Source: Koleobacter methoxysyntrophicus
Lineage (GTDB): Bacteria > Bacillota > Thermosediminibacteria > Koleobacterales > Koleobacteraceae
Reading direction: 5' to 3'
DNA: 64,000 nt
Assembly: GCF_017301615.1 (NCBI RefSeq)
Contig: NZ_CP059066.1
Location: 2,215,001-2,279,000, forward strand
Part shown: positions 1-9,522 of the stretch, in pieces
Layout: every line of letters begins with the position of its first letter
How positions within the stretch are numbered: position 1 is the stretch's first letter
Translations under genes and position numbers: made by a program
Notes under the pieces: generated by a model
What the model was told of the DNA's origin: nothing
The model's database searches: none
Seen by the model: only the letters and a program-made list of their open reading frames with translations

Positions 1-573
1 TATTTACTGGGCTCGATATCATTCTCATATTTTATAGCTAAAATATGGATGGGCATAGATATAAGAAACTATGGAAGCGGAAACGCCGGTGCGACAAATG
101 TGCTTAGAGTATTAGGAACCAAACCTGCGATAATCGCTCTTCTAGGGGATGCTTTAAAAGGTATTATAGCTGTGTATTTGGGAAAGTTGACCGGAGATGA
201 ATCGATAATGTTGTTATGCGGCTTGGCTGTGGTCATAGGGCATAATTGGCCTATCTTTTTAAAATTTAAAGGGGGGAAAGGAATTGCTACCAGTTTAGGA
301 GTAATTTTGACTATATCTCCCTTGAGTTCTTTAATACTAATTATCATAGGAGTGTTTATTATCTATATCACTAGATATGTTTCCCTTGGTTCTATAACTT
401 CTGCTATTATTCTGCCTTTTATTTTTTATATGCTTCATAAGTCCGGCTATTATTTAGTCTTTGCTCTGGTTTTAACATTTTTAGCTCTATTCCGACACAG
501 AAGCAATATTCAGCGGCTGCTTTCAGGTAAAGAATCTAAATTGGGTGAAAAGAAAACTTCGAGGGTTAAGTAA
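1..573 (+). CDS. plsY: Glycerol-3-phosphate acyltransferase PlsY (5' end outside window)
   Basis: Membrane enzyme that moves an acyl group from acyl-phosphate to glycerol-3-phosphate, the first acylation of phospholipid synthesis. The frame is open from base 1 (it reads YLLGSISFSYFIAKIW before the first ATG at 49), so only a few N-terminal residues are missing; the ATG at 49 is internal. Family motifs are visible: SGNAGATNVLR, GHNWPIFLKFKGGKG, and FRHRSNIQRL near the C-terminus. Several hydrophobic membrane spans alternate with these loops. The stop lies 26 bases before gpsA, so the two glycerolipid genes are probably co-transcribed. Confidence 0.95.
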   Translation, partial: YLLGSISFSYFIAKIWMGIDIRNYGSGNAGATNVLRVLGTKPAIIALLGDALKGIIAVYLGKLTGDESIMLLCGLAVVIGHNWPIFLKFKGGKGIATSLGVILTISPLSSLILIIIGVFIIYITRYVSLGSITSAIILPFIFYMLHKSGYYLVFALVLTFLALFRHRSNIQRLLSGKESKLGEKKTSRVK

Positions 574-598
574 CTGCAGATTTGGGGTGAAAAGTATT

Positions 599-1636
599 AT
601 GAAAAAACGTGTTGCGGTAATAGGTGCAGGTAGTTGGGGGACAGCTCTGGCTATTCTTCTTGCTGATAAGGGTTATGATGTTTGCCTGTGGGGGAGACGG
701 AGAGAGTATGTAGAAGAAATGCTGGAAACAAGAGAAAACAGAGATTATCTACCGGGGGTTAAGATACCCTACGGGTTACAAATGACGTGGGATTTGGAAA
801 AAAGCATTTTAAATCGGGAATATATTGTTTTGGTGGTGCCATCTCATAGTATGAGACAGATGGTGTCACAAATAAGACCCTTTATTGATAAAAATGCAGT
901 AATAATTAGTGCTTCAAAAGGGTTAGAAGTTGACACATTAAAAAGAATGTCTGAAGTGATAAAAGAAGAGCTGCATGAATCGATGCATAAAAATATTGCT
1001 GCAATTTCCGGACCGAGTCATGCAGAAGAGGTTTCAAAAGGTCTTCCAACTACTGTTGTTGCTGCAGCCCCTCATAAAGAAATTGCTGAAAGTGTTCAGG
1101 ACCTTTTTATTACTTCTAAATTCAGGGTTTACACCAATCCTGACATAATAGGGGTTGAACTGGGAGGGGCCCTCAAAAATATCATAGCATTAGGTGCCGG
1201 TATTTCTGATGGTTTAGGTTTTGGGGATAATACTAAAGCTGCCCTTATGACCAGAGGTATTGCAGAAATAGCTCGTCTTGGCATTGCCATGGGGGCCGAA
1301 CCTTTAACCTTTGCAGGTTTATCTGGGATAGGAGACCTTATAGTAACCTGCACAAGCATTCATAGCAGGAACAGAAGAGCGGGTATTTTAATCGGCCAAG
1401 GGAAAACCCTTGATGAGATATACTCTAATACTAAAATGGTCATTGAAGGAGTAAGGACTACAAAAGCGGCATATAAATTGCAAAAAGAATATAACATTGA
1501 GATGCCGATAACATCTGAGCTATATAAAGTATTGTTTGAGGCAAAAAATCCCCTTAATGCCGTTAAAGACCTTATGGAAAGGGGAAGGACTCACGAAATA
1601 GAAGAAGTTGCAGTGCAGAAATCCTGGCATTGCTGA
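599..1636 (+). CDS. gpsA: NAD(P)H-dependent glycerol-3-phosphate dehydrogenase
   Basis: Cytosolic enzyme reducing dihydroxyacetone phosphate to glycerol-3-phosphate, the substrate of the preceding plsY product. The N-terminus begins with a Rossmann loop (VAVIGAGSWGTA, residues 5-16). The GGALKNIIALGAG segment carries the conserved lysine region of the family, and the FAGLSGIGDLIVTC stretch is typical. Start chosen at ATG 599 because it directly precedes the Rossmann strand and has a GGGGTGAAAA ribosome site; an upstream GTG at 545 would overlap plsY and add 18 unconserved residues. Length 345 aa is normal. A hairpin terminator follows. Confidence 0.95.
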   Translation: MKKRVAVIGAGSWGTALAILLADKGYDVCLWGRRREYVEEMLETRENRDYLPGVKIPYGLQMTWDLEKSILNREYIVLVVPSHSMRQMVSQIRPFIDKNAVIISASKGLEVDTLKRMSEVIKEELHESMHKNIAAISGPSHAEEVSKGLPTTVVAAAPHKEIAESVQDLFITSKFRVYTNPDIIGVELGGALKNIIALGAGISDGLGFGDNTKAALMTRGIAEIARLGIAMGAEPLTFAGLSGIGDLIVTCTSIHSRNRRAGILIGQGKTLDEIYSNTKMVIEGVRTTKAAYKLQKEYNIEMPITSELYKVLFEAKNPLNAVKDLMERGRTHEIEEVAVQKSWHC

Positions 1637-1656
1637 TCTTATAACTTAACTAATTT

Positions 1657-1680
1657 GCTTCCGATTAGGAAGCTTTTTTA
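1657..1680 (+). terminator. Rho-independent terminator after gpsA
   Basis: Perfect 6-bp stem GCTTCC / GGAAGC with a 5-base loop, followed by TTTTTTA and another T run. It ends the plsY-gpsA transcript and separates it from the sporulation gene spoIVA. Confidence 0.8.
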
Positions 1681-1690
1681 TTTTTTGGTC

Positions 1691-1717
1691 ATATTCCATC
1701 AGCAAAAACATATATAT
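1691..1717 (+). promoter_or_regulatory. Possible sigma-E-type promoter for spoIVA
   Basis: ATATT at 1691-1695 and CATATATAT at 1709-1717 with a 13-base gap resemble the sporulation sigma-E pattern (ATATT, then CATAxAxT). spoIVA is a known sigma-E regulon member in Bacillus. The -10 match is only partial and the region is AT-rich, so this is a candidate only. Confidence 0.3.
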
Positions 1718-1834
1718 ATAATGTTAATACGAGGCAAGTTTCGAATTTATTAATAATTTATACAAAGTATTAATGGGGAGGGATGATGCCACATCTCATT
1801 TTAAATCTATTATTTCAAAGGAGGGAAAAGATAA

Positions 1835-3313
1835 ATGGAGAGATTTGATTTACTTAAGGATATAGCCGAACGAACTAATGGTGATATATATATAGGTGTA
1901 GTAGGACCGGTCAGGTCGGGCAAATCAACCTTTATAAAAAAATTCATGGAAAAAATCGTACTCCCACACATTGAAAATGTTCACGATAAGAACAGGACTA
2001 AGGATGAGCTACCTCAAAGCGGTGCCGGTAAAACGATAACTACAGCTGAACCTAAGTTTATACCTAATGAAGCAGTAGAATTAAAAATTAAAGACAACAT
2101 AAAGTTCAGGGTAAGGATAGTAGATTGTGTAGGGTATACTGTGAAAGGGGCATTAGGATATGAAGATGAAAACGGTCCGAGAATGGTTTCTACCCCCTGG
2201 TTTGATAAGCCGATCCCTTTTCAGGAAGCTGCGGAGTTAGGTACCCGGAAGGTTATATCCGATCATTCAACTATCGGTTTAGTAGTAACAACGGATGGCA
2301 GTATCACTGAAATACCTAGAGAAAGCTATAAAGAACCCGAGGAAAGGATAATAGCAGAATTAAAGGAATTAGATAAACCCTTTATAGTTATTTTAAATAC
2401 GACAATGCCCCGGGAAGAAAAAACCAAGGAATTAAAACAGGAAATGGAACAAAAATATCAGGTTCCGGTTATACCCGCTGATTGTAGTGATTTAGACCAG
2501 GATGATATTTATACAATACTCCAGGAAGTATTATATGAGTTCTTTGTTAAAGAAATAAATATTAATATGCCTAAATGGATAAATGCCCTGGAAGAGGATT
2601 ATTGGTTAAAAAAGAGCTTCTTAAATGCGGTTAAAGAGATCAGCAATACTATAAATAAACTAAGAGATATTGAAAAAGCAGTAATGGCATTTAATGAATA
2701 TGATTTTGTTGATAAGGCTGTTTTAGAAGAAATGGATTTGGGTACAGGTGTCGCGAATATTAAAATCGAACCTAAAGAAGGGCTGTTTTACAAGATATTA
2801 AGTGAAACTTCTGGATTTGAAATTACAGGGGACGACCAGTTAATTAGATTAATGAAAGAACTTTCAATAGCAAAAAGGGAATATGATAAAATAGCCGGTG
2901 CCCTGGAAAAGGTTAAAGATACAGGATATGGAATTGTACCGCCTTTCCTTGAAGAGATGGTCCTTGAAGAACCTGAGATAATAAGACACGGAAGTAAGTT
3001 TGGTGTAAAACTTAAGGCCAGTGCCCCTTCCATTCATATGATAAAAGCAGATATCCAAACGGAAGTTTCTCCTATAGTAGGTACCGAAAAACAAAGCGAG
3101 GAACTTGTAAATTATCTGTTAAATGAATTTGAAAGCGATCCTAAAAAGATATGGGAATCAAATATTTTCGGCAAATCCCTTCATGACCTAGTTAGAGAAG
3201 GAATACAGAATAAATTAAATCATATGCCTGAAACGGCCCAAATGAAACTTCAGGAAACCCTTCAGAGGATCATAAATGAAGGAAGTGGCGGGTTGATATG
3301 TATAATCTTATAA
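1835..3313 (+). CDS. spoIVA: Stage IV sporulation protein A, spore coat morphogenetic ATPase
   Basis: Mother-cell protein that hydrolyses ATP, polymerises on the forespore surface and forms the basement layer of the spore coat; SpoVM anchors it to the membrane. A Walker A motif GPVRSGKST lies at residues 24-32 and a Walker B-like VRIVDCVGY near residue 92. Length 492 aa equals the Bacillus subtilis protein. The C-terminus ends in GGLICIIL, the hydrophobic tail expected for SpoVM-dependent localisation. Clear AAGGAGGG ribosome site 7 bases before ATG. Monocistronic between two terminators. A spoVM-like gene is at 58601 in this same window. Confidence 0.97.
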   Translation: MERFDLLKDIAERTNGDIYIGVVGPVRSGKSTFIKKFMEKIVLPHIENVHDKNRTKDELPQSGAGKTITTAEPKFIPNEAVELKIKDNIKFRVRIVDCVGYTVKGALGYEDENGPRMVSTPWFDKPIPFQEAAELGTRKVISDHSTIGLVVTTDGSITEIPRESYKEPEERIIAELKELDKPFIVILNTTMPREEKTKELKQEMEQKYQVPVIPADCSDLDQDDIYTILQEVLYEFFVKEININMPKWINALEEDYWLKKSFLNAVKEISNTINKLRDIEKAVMAFNEYDFVDKAVLEEMDLGTGVANIKIEPKEGLFYKILSETSGFEITGDDQLIRLMKELSIAKREYDKIAGALEKVKDTGYGIVPPFLEEMVLEEPEIIRHGSKFGVKLKASAPSIHMIKADIQTEVSPIVGTEKQSEELVNYLLNEFESDPKKIWESNIFGKSLHDLVREGIQNKLNHMPETAQMKLQETLQRIINEGSGGLICIIL

Positions 3314-3320
3314 GGATTCG

Positions 3321-3346
3321 GCAGGACCATAGGGTCTTGCTTTTTT
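3321..3346 (+). terminator. Rho-independent terminator after spoIVA
   Basis: Stem GCAGGACC / GGTCTTGC (one G-T pair) with a short loop, followed directly by TTTTTT. Confidence 0.8.
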
Positions 3347-3436
3347 ATGTTACGTAATTTATTAAAATAGGATGAGATAAACCGGGAATTAAAAAAGGTA
3401 ATGATGAAAAATAACCCAAAACGGGAATTTATCATT

Positions 3437-3465
3437 TTGCCTTTTAGAAGATTTTGTGCTATAAT
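3437..3465 (+). promoter_or_regulatory. Vegetative promoter of the threonine/aspartate operon
   Basis: TTGCCT at 3437-3442, a 17-base spacer, and TATAAT at 3460-3465 with a TG one base upstream of it (extended -10). The predicted transcript start is about 45 bases before the first gene, which leaves no room for a riboswitch or T-box leader. Confidence 0.7.
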
Positions 3466-3518
3466 GTCTTTCATATAAAAATAAATGTTCTTCTGCCAAA
3501 GACATTGGAGGGAGAAGT

Positions 3519-3965
3519 GTGAATGAATCAAATTATAATTATTATATTATAACATCAGATATTTTACCAGAAATTTTAAGGAAAACGATAAAGGCAAAGG
3601 AGCTTTTAAGTAGAGGTGAGGCTACTACTGTTAATGATGCCGTTGAAATGGTAGGGATGAGCAGAAGTGCCTATTACAAATATAAGGATCATATATTTCC
3701 TTTTTATGAAGTAACTAAGGGAAAAATAATAACGGTTGCCCTGGTTTTAGAAGATAGGCCCGGGGTTCTCTCCAGCATACTGGATAATATCGCAAGGGCA
3801 AAGGGCAATATCCTTACAATAAACCAAAATATTCCAATAAATGGCATAGCAAATGTAACTATATCCATAAGAACGGCAGAGATGCAGGAAAGCGGGGAAA
3901 ACCTGTTTAAAAGTATCGAAAAAATTGATGGTGTAAAAAAAATTGATATTCTAGCTCAAGGTTAA
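3519..3965 (+). CDS. ACT domain-containing protein (PheB/UPF0735 family)
   Basis: Small probable amino-acid sensor of the family named PheB in Bacillus, 148 aa against about 147 there. The N-terminal half has a helix-turn-helix-like stretch (AVEMVGMSRSAYYKYKD, residues 45-61). The C-terminal half is an ACT domain (VALVLEDRPGVLSSILDNIA, then a second strand-helix unit). GTG start at 3519 follows a GGAGGGAG site; an ATG four bases further is out of frame. First gene of the operon with asd, hom, thrC, thrB and lysC, which suggests a regulatory role in aspartate-family synthesis; that role is inference. Confidence 0.85.
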   Translation: MNESNYNYYIITSDILPEILRKTIKAKELLSRGEATTVNDAVEMVGMSRSAYYKYKDHIFPFYEVTKGKIITVALVLEDRPGVLSSILDNIARAKGNILTINQNIPINGIANVTISIRTAEMQESGENLFKSIEKIDGVKKIDILAQG

Positions 3966-3983
3966 AAGGAGGATGAAGACAAA

Positions 3984-5000
3984 ATGAATGGGATTAATCT
4001 TGCAATTGTGGGAGCTACGGGGGCTGTTGGTAGAAAAGCCCTTGAAATCTTAGAAAAGGAAGATTTGCTGCCCATAAGGAATCTGAAGCTGCTTGCATCA
4101 GATAGGTCAGCAGGTACAGCTTTGAACTTCAGGGGTAAGGATTATTTAGTAGAAGCGGCAACTCCTGAATCTTTTAATAACATTGATGTTGCCATTTTTA
4201 GCGCGGGGGCAGGTGTGAGTCTTAGACTGGCACCTGAAGCTGTCAGGAAAGGGGCCGTAGTCATTGATAACAGCAGTGCTTTTAGAATGAAAGAGGATGT
4301 ACCCCTTGTGGTCCCTGAAGTGAACCCGGATGAAATAAGAAAACATAAAGGAATTATAGCTAATCCGAACTGTTCAACAATTCAGATGGTTGTAGTGTTA
4401 AAACCGATTTATGATCTGGTGGGGATAAAGCGAATAGTAGTTTCCACATATCAGGCGGTTTCAGGTACCGGGATTGAAGCTATGGAGGAATTGAGAGAGC
4501 AAACCGAACAGATTCTTACCAATAAAGAGATTGCTCCGAAGGTCTATCCTCATCAGATTGCCTTTAATGTTCTACCTCATATAGATGAATTTGATGAGTA
4601 CGGTAATACCAGAGAGGAGTTAAAAATGATAAATGAAACAAAGAAAATTTTAAATGACCGGAATATAAGGGTTACAGCTACTACTGTAAGGGTCCCCGTG
4701 TTTATAGGCCATTCTGAAGCAGTAAATGTAGAAACTGTAGAGAAAATTACTGTAGCTGAAGTAAAAGAAATATTGAGCAAGGCTCCAGGTGTAATAGTTA
4801 ATGATGACCCTGCTAAAAACTGTTATCCTCTACCTGCCGCTGTTGCCGGGCGGAACGAAGTGTTTGTAGGCAGAATCAGGGAGGACCTATCCATTGAAAA
4901 TGGGATAAATTTATGGATAGTAGCTGATAATTTAAGAAAAGGAGCAGCTTATAACGCTATTCAAATAGCAGGTTATATGGTAGCAAATAAATTAATATAA
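3984..5000 (+). CDS. asd: Aspartate-semialdehyde dehydrogenase
   Basis: Reduces aspartyl phosphate to aspartate semialdehyde, the branch point to lysine/diaminopimelate and to threonine/methionine. NADP-binding GATGAVG at residues 10-16. The catalytic cysteine is in NPNCSTIQM (about Cys130), and the substrate-binding stretch QAVSGTG and HPLP-like region follow. Length 338 aa is usual for the family. AAAGGAGGATG ribosome site. Sits 18 bases after the ACT gene and 14 bases before hom. Confidence 0.97.
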   Translation: MNGINLAIVGATGAVGRKALEILEKEDLLPIRNLKLLASDRSAGTALNFRGKDYLVEAATPESFNNIDVAIFSAGAGVSLRLAPEAVRKGAVVIDNSSAFRMKEDVPLVVPEVNPDEIRKHKGIIANPNCSTIQMVVVLKPIYDLVGIKRIVVSTYQAVSGTGIEAMEELREQTEQILTNKEIAPKVYPHQIAFNVLPHIDEFDEYGNTREELKMINETKKILNDRNIRVTATTVRVPVFIGHSEAVNVETVEKITVAEVKEILSKAPGVIVNDDPAKNCYPLPAAVAGRNEVFVGRIREDLSIENGINLWIVADNLRKGAAYNAIQIAGYMVANKLI

Positions 5001-5014
5001 TAGGCGGTGAAACT

Positions 5015-6289
5015 ATGATAAATATCGGAATCCTTGGTATGGGAACCATTGGAACGGGGGTAGTTGAGGTAATAAATGAGAATGCCGAAAGGATCTATCA
5101 GAGAACAGGGGAAAGGCTTAAAATTAAAAGGATTTTGGTAAGGGATTTAAAAAAAAAGAGGGCTGTAAATATAAATCATTTGCTTACAAATGACCCTGAG
5201 GAGATTTTAAGAGACGATGAAATTGATATAGTTGTAGAACTAATGGGCGGCTTACAACCGGCCTGTAATTATATAAAAATGGCTATGGAAAATGGCAAAC
5301 ATGTGGTAACAGCAAACAAAGAAGTTATATCAAAGTGTGGCAGGGATTTGTTTGAAGTCGCCAAGCAAAAGGGGGTAAATCTTCTTTTTGAAGCGAGTGT
5401 AGGTGGCGGTATACCGATTATCAGACCTCTTAAACAATGCCTGGCAGCTAATGAAATTAACGAAATAATTGGAATCATAAATGGGACAACCAATTATATT
5501 TTAACGGAAATGACAGAAAACAAAATGGACTTTTATGAGGTTTTAAAAAAAGCGCAGGAATTGGGTTATGCAGAGAGCGACCCCTCGGCTGATATAAAAG
5601 GAATGGATGCTGCGAGAAAACTGGCAATTTTATCTTCTATAGCCTTTAACACCAGGATCATTCCAGAAGACATTTATACAGAAGGAATTTCTAAAATTAA
5701 ACCGGTAGATATCCTTTACGCTGATGAACTCGGGTTTAAGATAAAACTTTTGGCTCTAGCAAGGAAACACGAACAGGGTATTGAAGCGAGGGTATCTCCC
5801 GTTTTGCTGCCCAAAAGACATCCCCTTTCTAGTGTTATGGGGGTATTTAATGCAATTATGGTAAAAGGCTTTCCAGTTGGGGAGGTAATGTTTTATGGAA
5901 TGGGTGCCGGAAAGGAAGCTACATCCAGTGCAGTAGTTGCAGATATAGTTGATGCGGTTAGGAACAGGAGTAACAAAAACATAACCCTTTGCACATGTTT
6001 TGGGGATGAGAAGGTTATTCCCGCAGAACAAACCGAATCCAGATTTTTTATTAGAATGCTTGTTGATGATAAGCCCGGTGTCCTGGCTAAAATAGCCGGA
6101 GCAGTAGGAGATAATAACATAAGTATACGTTCTGTTATACAAAAAAATCGATATAATGGAACGGCAGAGATAGTTTTAATTACTCACAGGGCATTAGAAA
6201 AAAATATCAGTTCAGCCGCTGCTGAGATAATACGGTTTGAAGAGATCAAGGATATTTGCAATATTATCAGGGTAGAAGGGGATGATTAA
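5015..6289 (+). CDS. hom: Homoserine dehydrogenase with C-terminal ACT domain
   Basis: Reduces aspartate semialdehyde to homoserine. N-terminal Rossmann loop [15 protein letters not shown]-binding TANKEVIS near residue 104, and the family signature [16 protein letters not shown] with the catalytic lysine region [11 protein letters not shown]. The last 80 residues form an ACT domain ([22 protein letters not shown]), consistent with feedback inhibition by threonine. Length 424 aa. Its end overlaps the start of thrC by 8 bases, so the two are translationally coupled. Confidence 0.97.
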   Translation: MINIGILGMGTIGTGVVEVINENAERIYQRTGERLKIKRILVRDLKKKRAVNINHLLTNDPEEILRDDEIDIVVELMGGLQPACNYIKMAMENGKHVVTANKEVISKCGRDLFEVAKQKGVNLLFEASVGGGIPIIRPLKQCLAANEINEIIGIINGTTNYILTEMTENKMDFYEVLKKAQELGYAESDPSADIKGMDAARKLAILSSIAFNTRIIPEDIYTEGISKIKPVDILYADELGFKIKLLALARKHEQGIEARVSPVLLPKRHPLSSVMGVFNAIMVKGFPVGEVMFYGMGAGKEATSSAVVADIVDAVRNRSNKNITLCTCFGDEKVIPAEQTESRFFIRMLVDDKPGVLAKIAGAVGDNNISIRSVIQKNRYNGTAEIVLITHRALEKNISSAAAEIIRFEEIKDICNIIRVEGDD

Positions 6290-7337
6290 ATTGTGGAAAG
6301 GCCTAATAGAAACATACAGGGAATATCTTCCGGTAGATGAATCAACACCGGTTATTACTTTAAATGAGGGAAACACCCCGTTAATTAGAGCCAAAGGTCT
6401 GGAGAAGATTCTAAAGGGCTTAGAAATATATTTTAAATATGAGGGTCTTAATCCTACAGGTTCTTTTAAGGATCGGGGAATGACCATGGCGGTAAGTAAA
6501 GCGGTGGAAGAGGGCTCAAAAGCTGTTATGTGTGCTTCTACCGGAAATACATCTGCATCAGCAGCTGCTTATGCTGCTAGAGCAGGGTTGAAGTGCATAG
6601 TCCTTATTCCTAATAAAAATATCGCATTAGGGAAACTGGCCCAGGCTATTACTTATGGTGCGGAAGTCATAGCAGTAGATGGGAATTTTGATGATGCCCT
6701 CAAGCTCGTGAGAGAAATTACTTCAAAATATCCGATAACCCTGGTTAATTCAATAAATCCCTTCAGGATAGAGGGGCAAAAGACTGCAGCCTTTGAAATT
6801 TGCGATCAATTAGGGGATTCTCCCGATTTCCTTGCGATACCTGTAGGGAATGCAGGCAATATAACTGCTTACTGGAAGGGATTCAAGGAGTACCATGATA
6901 GGGGTAAAAATACTAGACTGCCCGTATTATTGGGATTTCAGGCGGCAGGAGCGGCTCCGCTGGTTGAAAATCGGGTCATAGAAAGGCCCGAGACTATTGC
7001 TACGGCCATAAGGATAGGTAATCCGGCCAGCTGGAAAACAGCAACAGCTGCCTTGAAAGAGTCCGGCGGAGAGGTTGATAAAGTTACCGATGAAGAAATA
7101 TTAGAAGCCTATAAGTTACTGGCTTCAAAAGAGGGAATTTTTGTAGAGCCGGCTTCAGCATCATCGCTGGCAGGTGTTATAAAAATGTACAATAAGGGAT
7201 TTTTCATAAAGGGCCAGAGGATAGTGTGCGTATTGACGGGTCATGGGCTTAAGGACCCTGATATTTCTATAAAAATAGGCAAAAAACCTGAATTAATTCC
7301 CGTAGATATAGGAGTGCTTGAAGAAAAGATTCTGTGA
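6282..7337 (+). CDS. thrC: Threonine synthase
   Basis: PLP enzyme converting O-phosphohomoserine to threonine. The PLP lysine is in [11 protein letters not shown] (about residue 57), with the phosphate-binding [12 protein letters not shown] loop and the [16 protein letters not shown] segment typical of fold-type II enzymes. Length 351 aa matches the short Gram-positive form. Start ATG 6282 lies inside the end of hom with the GGGG of the hom tail as ribosome site. It precedes thrB by 13 bases, so phosphorylation and elimination steps are encoded together. Confidence 0.97.
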   Translation: MIKLWKGLIETYREYLPVDESTPVITLNEGNTPLIRAKGLEKILKGLEIYFKYEGLNPTGSFKDRGMTMAVSKAVEEGSKAVMCASTGNTSASAAAYAARAGLKCIVLIPNKNIALGKLAQAITYGAEVIAVDGNFDDALKLVREITSKYPITLVNSINPFRIEGQKTAAFEICDQLGDSPDFLAIPVGNAGNITAYWKGFKEYHDRGKNTRLPVLLGFQAAGAAPLVENRVIERPETIATAIRIGNPASWKTATAALKESGGEVDKVTDEEILEAYKLLASKEGIFVEPASASSLAGVIKMYNKGFFIKGQRIVCVLTGHGLKDPDISIKIGKKPELIPVDIGVLEEKIL

Positions 7338-7350
7338 GGGGGGTTCGAAC

Positions 7351-8250
7351 TTGATAAAATTAAAAGTGCCAGCTACTACAGCAAACCTGGGCCCGGGATT
7401 TGACTGTATGGGTATTGCTCTTGATTTATATAATTATATTGAAATAGAGGAAATAGACAGTGGTTTAAAAATTTCTATTGAAGATGATAATGACCGTAAA
7501 AAAGTAGATAAGGATGAAAATAATCTTGTTTTCAAAGCAGTTAAAAAGGTTTTTGAAAAGGTTGGCTACAGAACAAAGGGTTTGAGAATTCATATTAAAT
7601 ATCATATTCCAATTGCCAGAGGACTGGGAAGCAGTGCTGCATGTATAGTTGGCGGAATGATGGCTGCCAACGAGATATGCGGCAGAAAACTTGAATTACA
7701 CGAGCTGATGGAAATGGCCGTAGAAATGGAAGGTCACCCCGATAATGTAGTTCCTGCAATGGTCGGGGGTTATGTAATATCTGCATACACAGAAAATAAG
7801 GTAGAATATTTAAGGCTTGATTTACCCGAAGAAATCAGATTCATAATTGCGGTACCCGATTTTGAATTAAAGACATCAGATGCGAGGCGAATTTTACCTG
7901 AAATGGTCAGCTTGAAAGATGCGGTGTTTAACATAAGCAGGGCGGCCCTTTTAGCAGCTGCCGTTGCAGAAAAACGTTATAATTTATTTCATTTTTTTGG
8001 TAAGGATAGGTTACATCAACCTTACAGGGGCAAATTGATTCCGGGAATGGATCAGGTTATGAAGAATGCAGTAGAAGAAGGGGCTCTTGGAGTGTTTTTA
8101 AGCGGTGCGGGTCCTTCAATCATTGCCCTATCATTAAAGGATTTTGAAAAAATCGGCAGTAAAATGAAAGAAATTTTCTTTTTAAACGGTATCAGATCAA
8201 CTATCCTGATAACAGGGGTTTCAAAAAAGGGTGCGGAAATACTGACTTAG
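7351..8250 (+). CDS. thrB: Homoserine kinase
   Basis: GHMP-family kinase making O-phosphohomoserine for ThrC. The N-terminus reads (M)IKLKVPATTANLGPGFDCMG, the normal beginning for the family, followed by the ATP loop PIARGLGSSAA and a C-terminal LSGAGPSI motif. Start chosen at TTG 7351 with GAGGGGGG upstream; the longer frame from 7318 overlaps thrC and adds unconserved residues. 299 aa, usual length. Confidence 0.95.
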   Translation: MIKLKVPATTANLGPGFDCMGIALDLYNYIEIEEIDSGLKISIEDDNDRKKVDKDENNLVFKAVKKVFEKVGYRTKGLRIHIKYHIPIARGLGSSAACIVGGMMAANEICGRKLELHELMEMAVEMEGHPDNVVPAMVGGYVISAYTENKVEYLRLDLPEEIRFIIAVPDFELKTSDARRILPEMVSLKDAVFNISRAALLAAAVAEKRYNLFHFFGKDRLHQPYRGKLIPGMDQVMKNAVEEGALGVFLSGAGPSIIALSLKDFEKIGSKMKEIFFLNGIRSTILITGVSKKGAEILT

Positions 8251-8265
8251 TGGAGGAAGATAACT

Positions 8266-9504
8266 ATGAAAATATATGTGCAAAAGTACGGGGGAACATC
8301 TGTAGGCACCCCGCAGCGAATAAAAAATGTGGCAGAAAGGATAATTAAGAAGTCAGGAAATGGGGTTGGGATGGTTGTAGTGGTTTCTGCTATGGGTGAC
8401 ACTACCGACAAACTCCTTGAACTGGCCTATGAAATAACTCCTAACCCACCGGATAGAGAAATCGATATGCTGCTGGCTACAGGTGAACAGATTTCAATTT
8501 CCCTGCTAGCTATGGCTATTGGGGCGCTGGGGCATCCGGTCATCTCATTAACGGGAGGACAGGTAGGGATAATTACAGATGATGTTCATAAAAAAGCAAG
8601 GATTCTGAGGGTAAATTCAAAAAGGATTTTGGAAGAATTGAACAAAGGGAAAATAGTGATTGTAGCAGGTTTTCAGGGGATTACAGAAAACAACGAGATT
8701 ACAACCCTAGGCCGAGGAGGGTCTGATACTACCGCAGTAGCACTGGCAGCGGCCTTAAATGCCGATTTATGTGAAATATATACTGATGTTGATGGTGTTT
8801 ATACTGCTGATCCCCGCATTGTACCTGAGGCCATGAAGTTAGATATTATATCCTATGATGAGATGCTTGAAATGGCCAGTCTAGGAGCTAAGGTTCTTCA
8901 TCCTCGTTCTGTGGAGCTTGCAAAACAATATAATGTTAATTTAGAAGTAAAGTCCAGTTTCAATGAGAATAAAGGTACTATAATCAAGGGGGAGACCGGA
9001 ATGGAAGGGATTTTAAGGGTTAGCGGTATAACCCATGACAAAAATATAGCAAAGGTGGCAATTTTGGGAGTTCCCGATAAACCCGGTATAGCTTACAAGG
9101 TTTTTTCCGATCTTGCGGATAATAATATAAATGTGGATATGATTATACAGAGTATAAGGCATGAAAAGGTAAATGATATTTCTTTTACAGTGGGAAAGGA
9201 TGAACTGGATAAAACGGTATCAATTATGAGAAAAACGGTAGAAGAGATAGGAGCAAAGGGCATTGAATATGACAAAAATGTTGCTAAAGTTTCGGTAGTT
9301 GGAGCGGGAATAAACAAATCAGAAGTTGCAAAGGCTATGTTTCAAGCCCTTGCAGATGAGGAAATTAATATTCAGATGATAAGCACATCAGAAATAAAGA
9401 TTTCTTGTTTAATAGATTTGCAGATGACTGAAAGAGCTGTAAAGGCCATCCATAACAAATTTATATTAAACGGCATTGAAATAAGGCATCAAGATGCCAT
9501 TTAA
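8266..9504 (+). CDS. lysC: Aspartate kinase
   Basis: Phosphorylates aspartate, the first committed step of the lysine/threonine/methionine family. Starts with the signature KYGGTSVG; also has GRGGSDTTAVALAAAL and the DPRIVPEA loop. The C-terminal third holds two ACT domains (for example ILGVPDKPGIAYKVFSDLA and VVGAGINKSEVAKAMFQALA), the usual allosteric site for lysine and/or threonine. 412 aa. Last gene of the operon. Its stop codon is essentially at the boundary of an insertion sequence, and no terminator of its own remains visible before that element. Confidence 0.97.
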   Translation: MKIYVQKYGGTSVGTPQRIKNVAERIIKKSGNGVGMVVVVSAMGDTTDKLLELAYEITPNPPDREIDMLLATGEQISISLLAMAIGALGHPVISLTGGQVGIITDDVHKKARILRVNSKRILEELNKGKIVIVAGFQGITENNEITTLGRGGSDTTAVALAAALNADLCEIYTDVDGVYTADPRIVPEAMKLDIISYDEMLEMASLGAKVLHPRSVELAKQYNVNLEVKSSFNENKGTIIKGETGMEGILRVSGITHDKNIAKVAILGVPDKPGIAYKVFSDLADNNINVDMIIQSIRHEKVNDISFTVGKDELDKTVSIMRKTVEEIGAKGIEYDKNVAKVSVVGAGINKSEVAKAMFQALADEEINIQMISTSEIKISCLIDLQMTERAVKAIHNKFILNGIEIRHQDAI

Positions 9505-9522
9505 AAATTCGTTAAAAAAACT
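9504..9522 (+). repeat. Left copy of 19-bp target duplication
   Basis: AAAATTCGTTAAAAAAACT is repeated exactly at 11115-11133 on the other side of the insertion sequence. The left copy begins at the last base of the lysC stop codon. Confidence 0.85.

Noticed and set aside
3347-3518. Lysine or threonine riboswitch / T-box before the ACT-asd-hom operon
   Set aside because: The clear promoter leaves only about 45 leader bases, and no terminator/antiterminator pair is seen.
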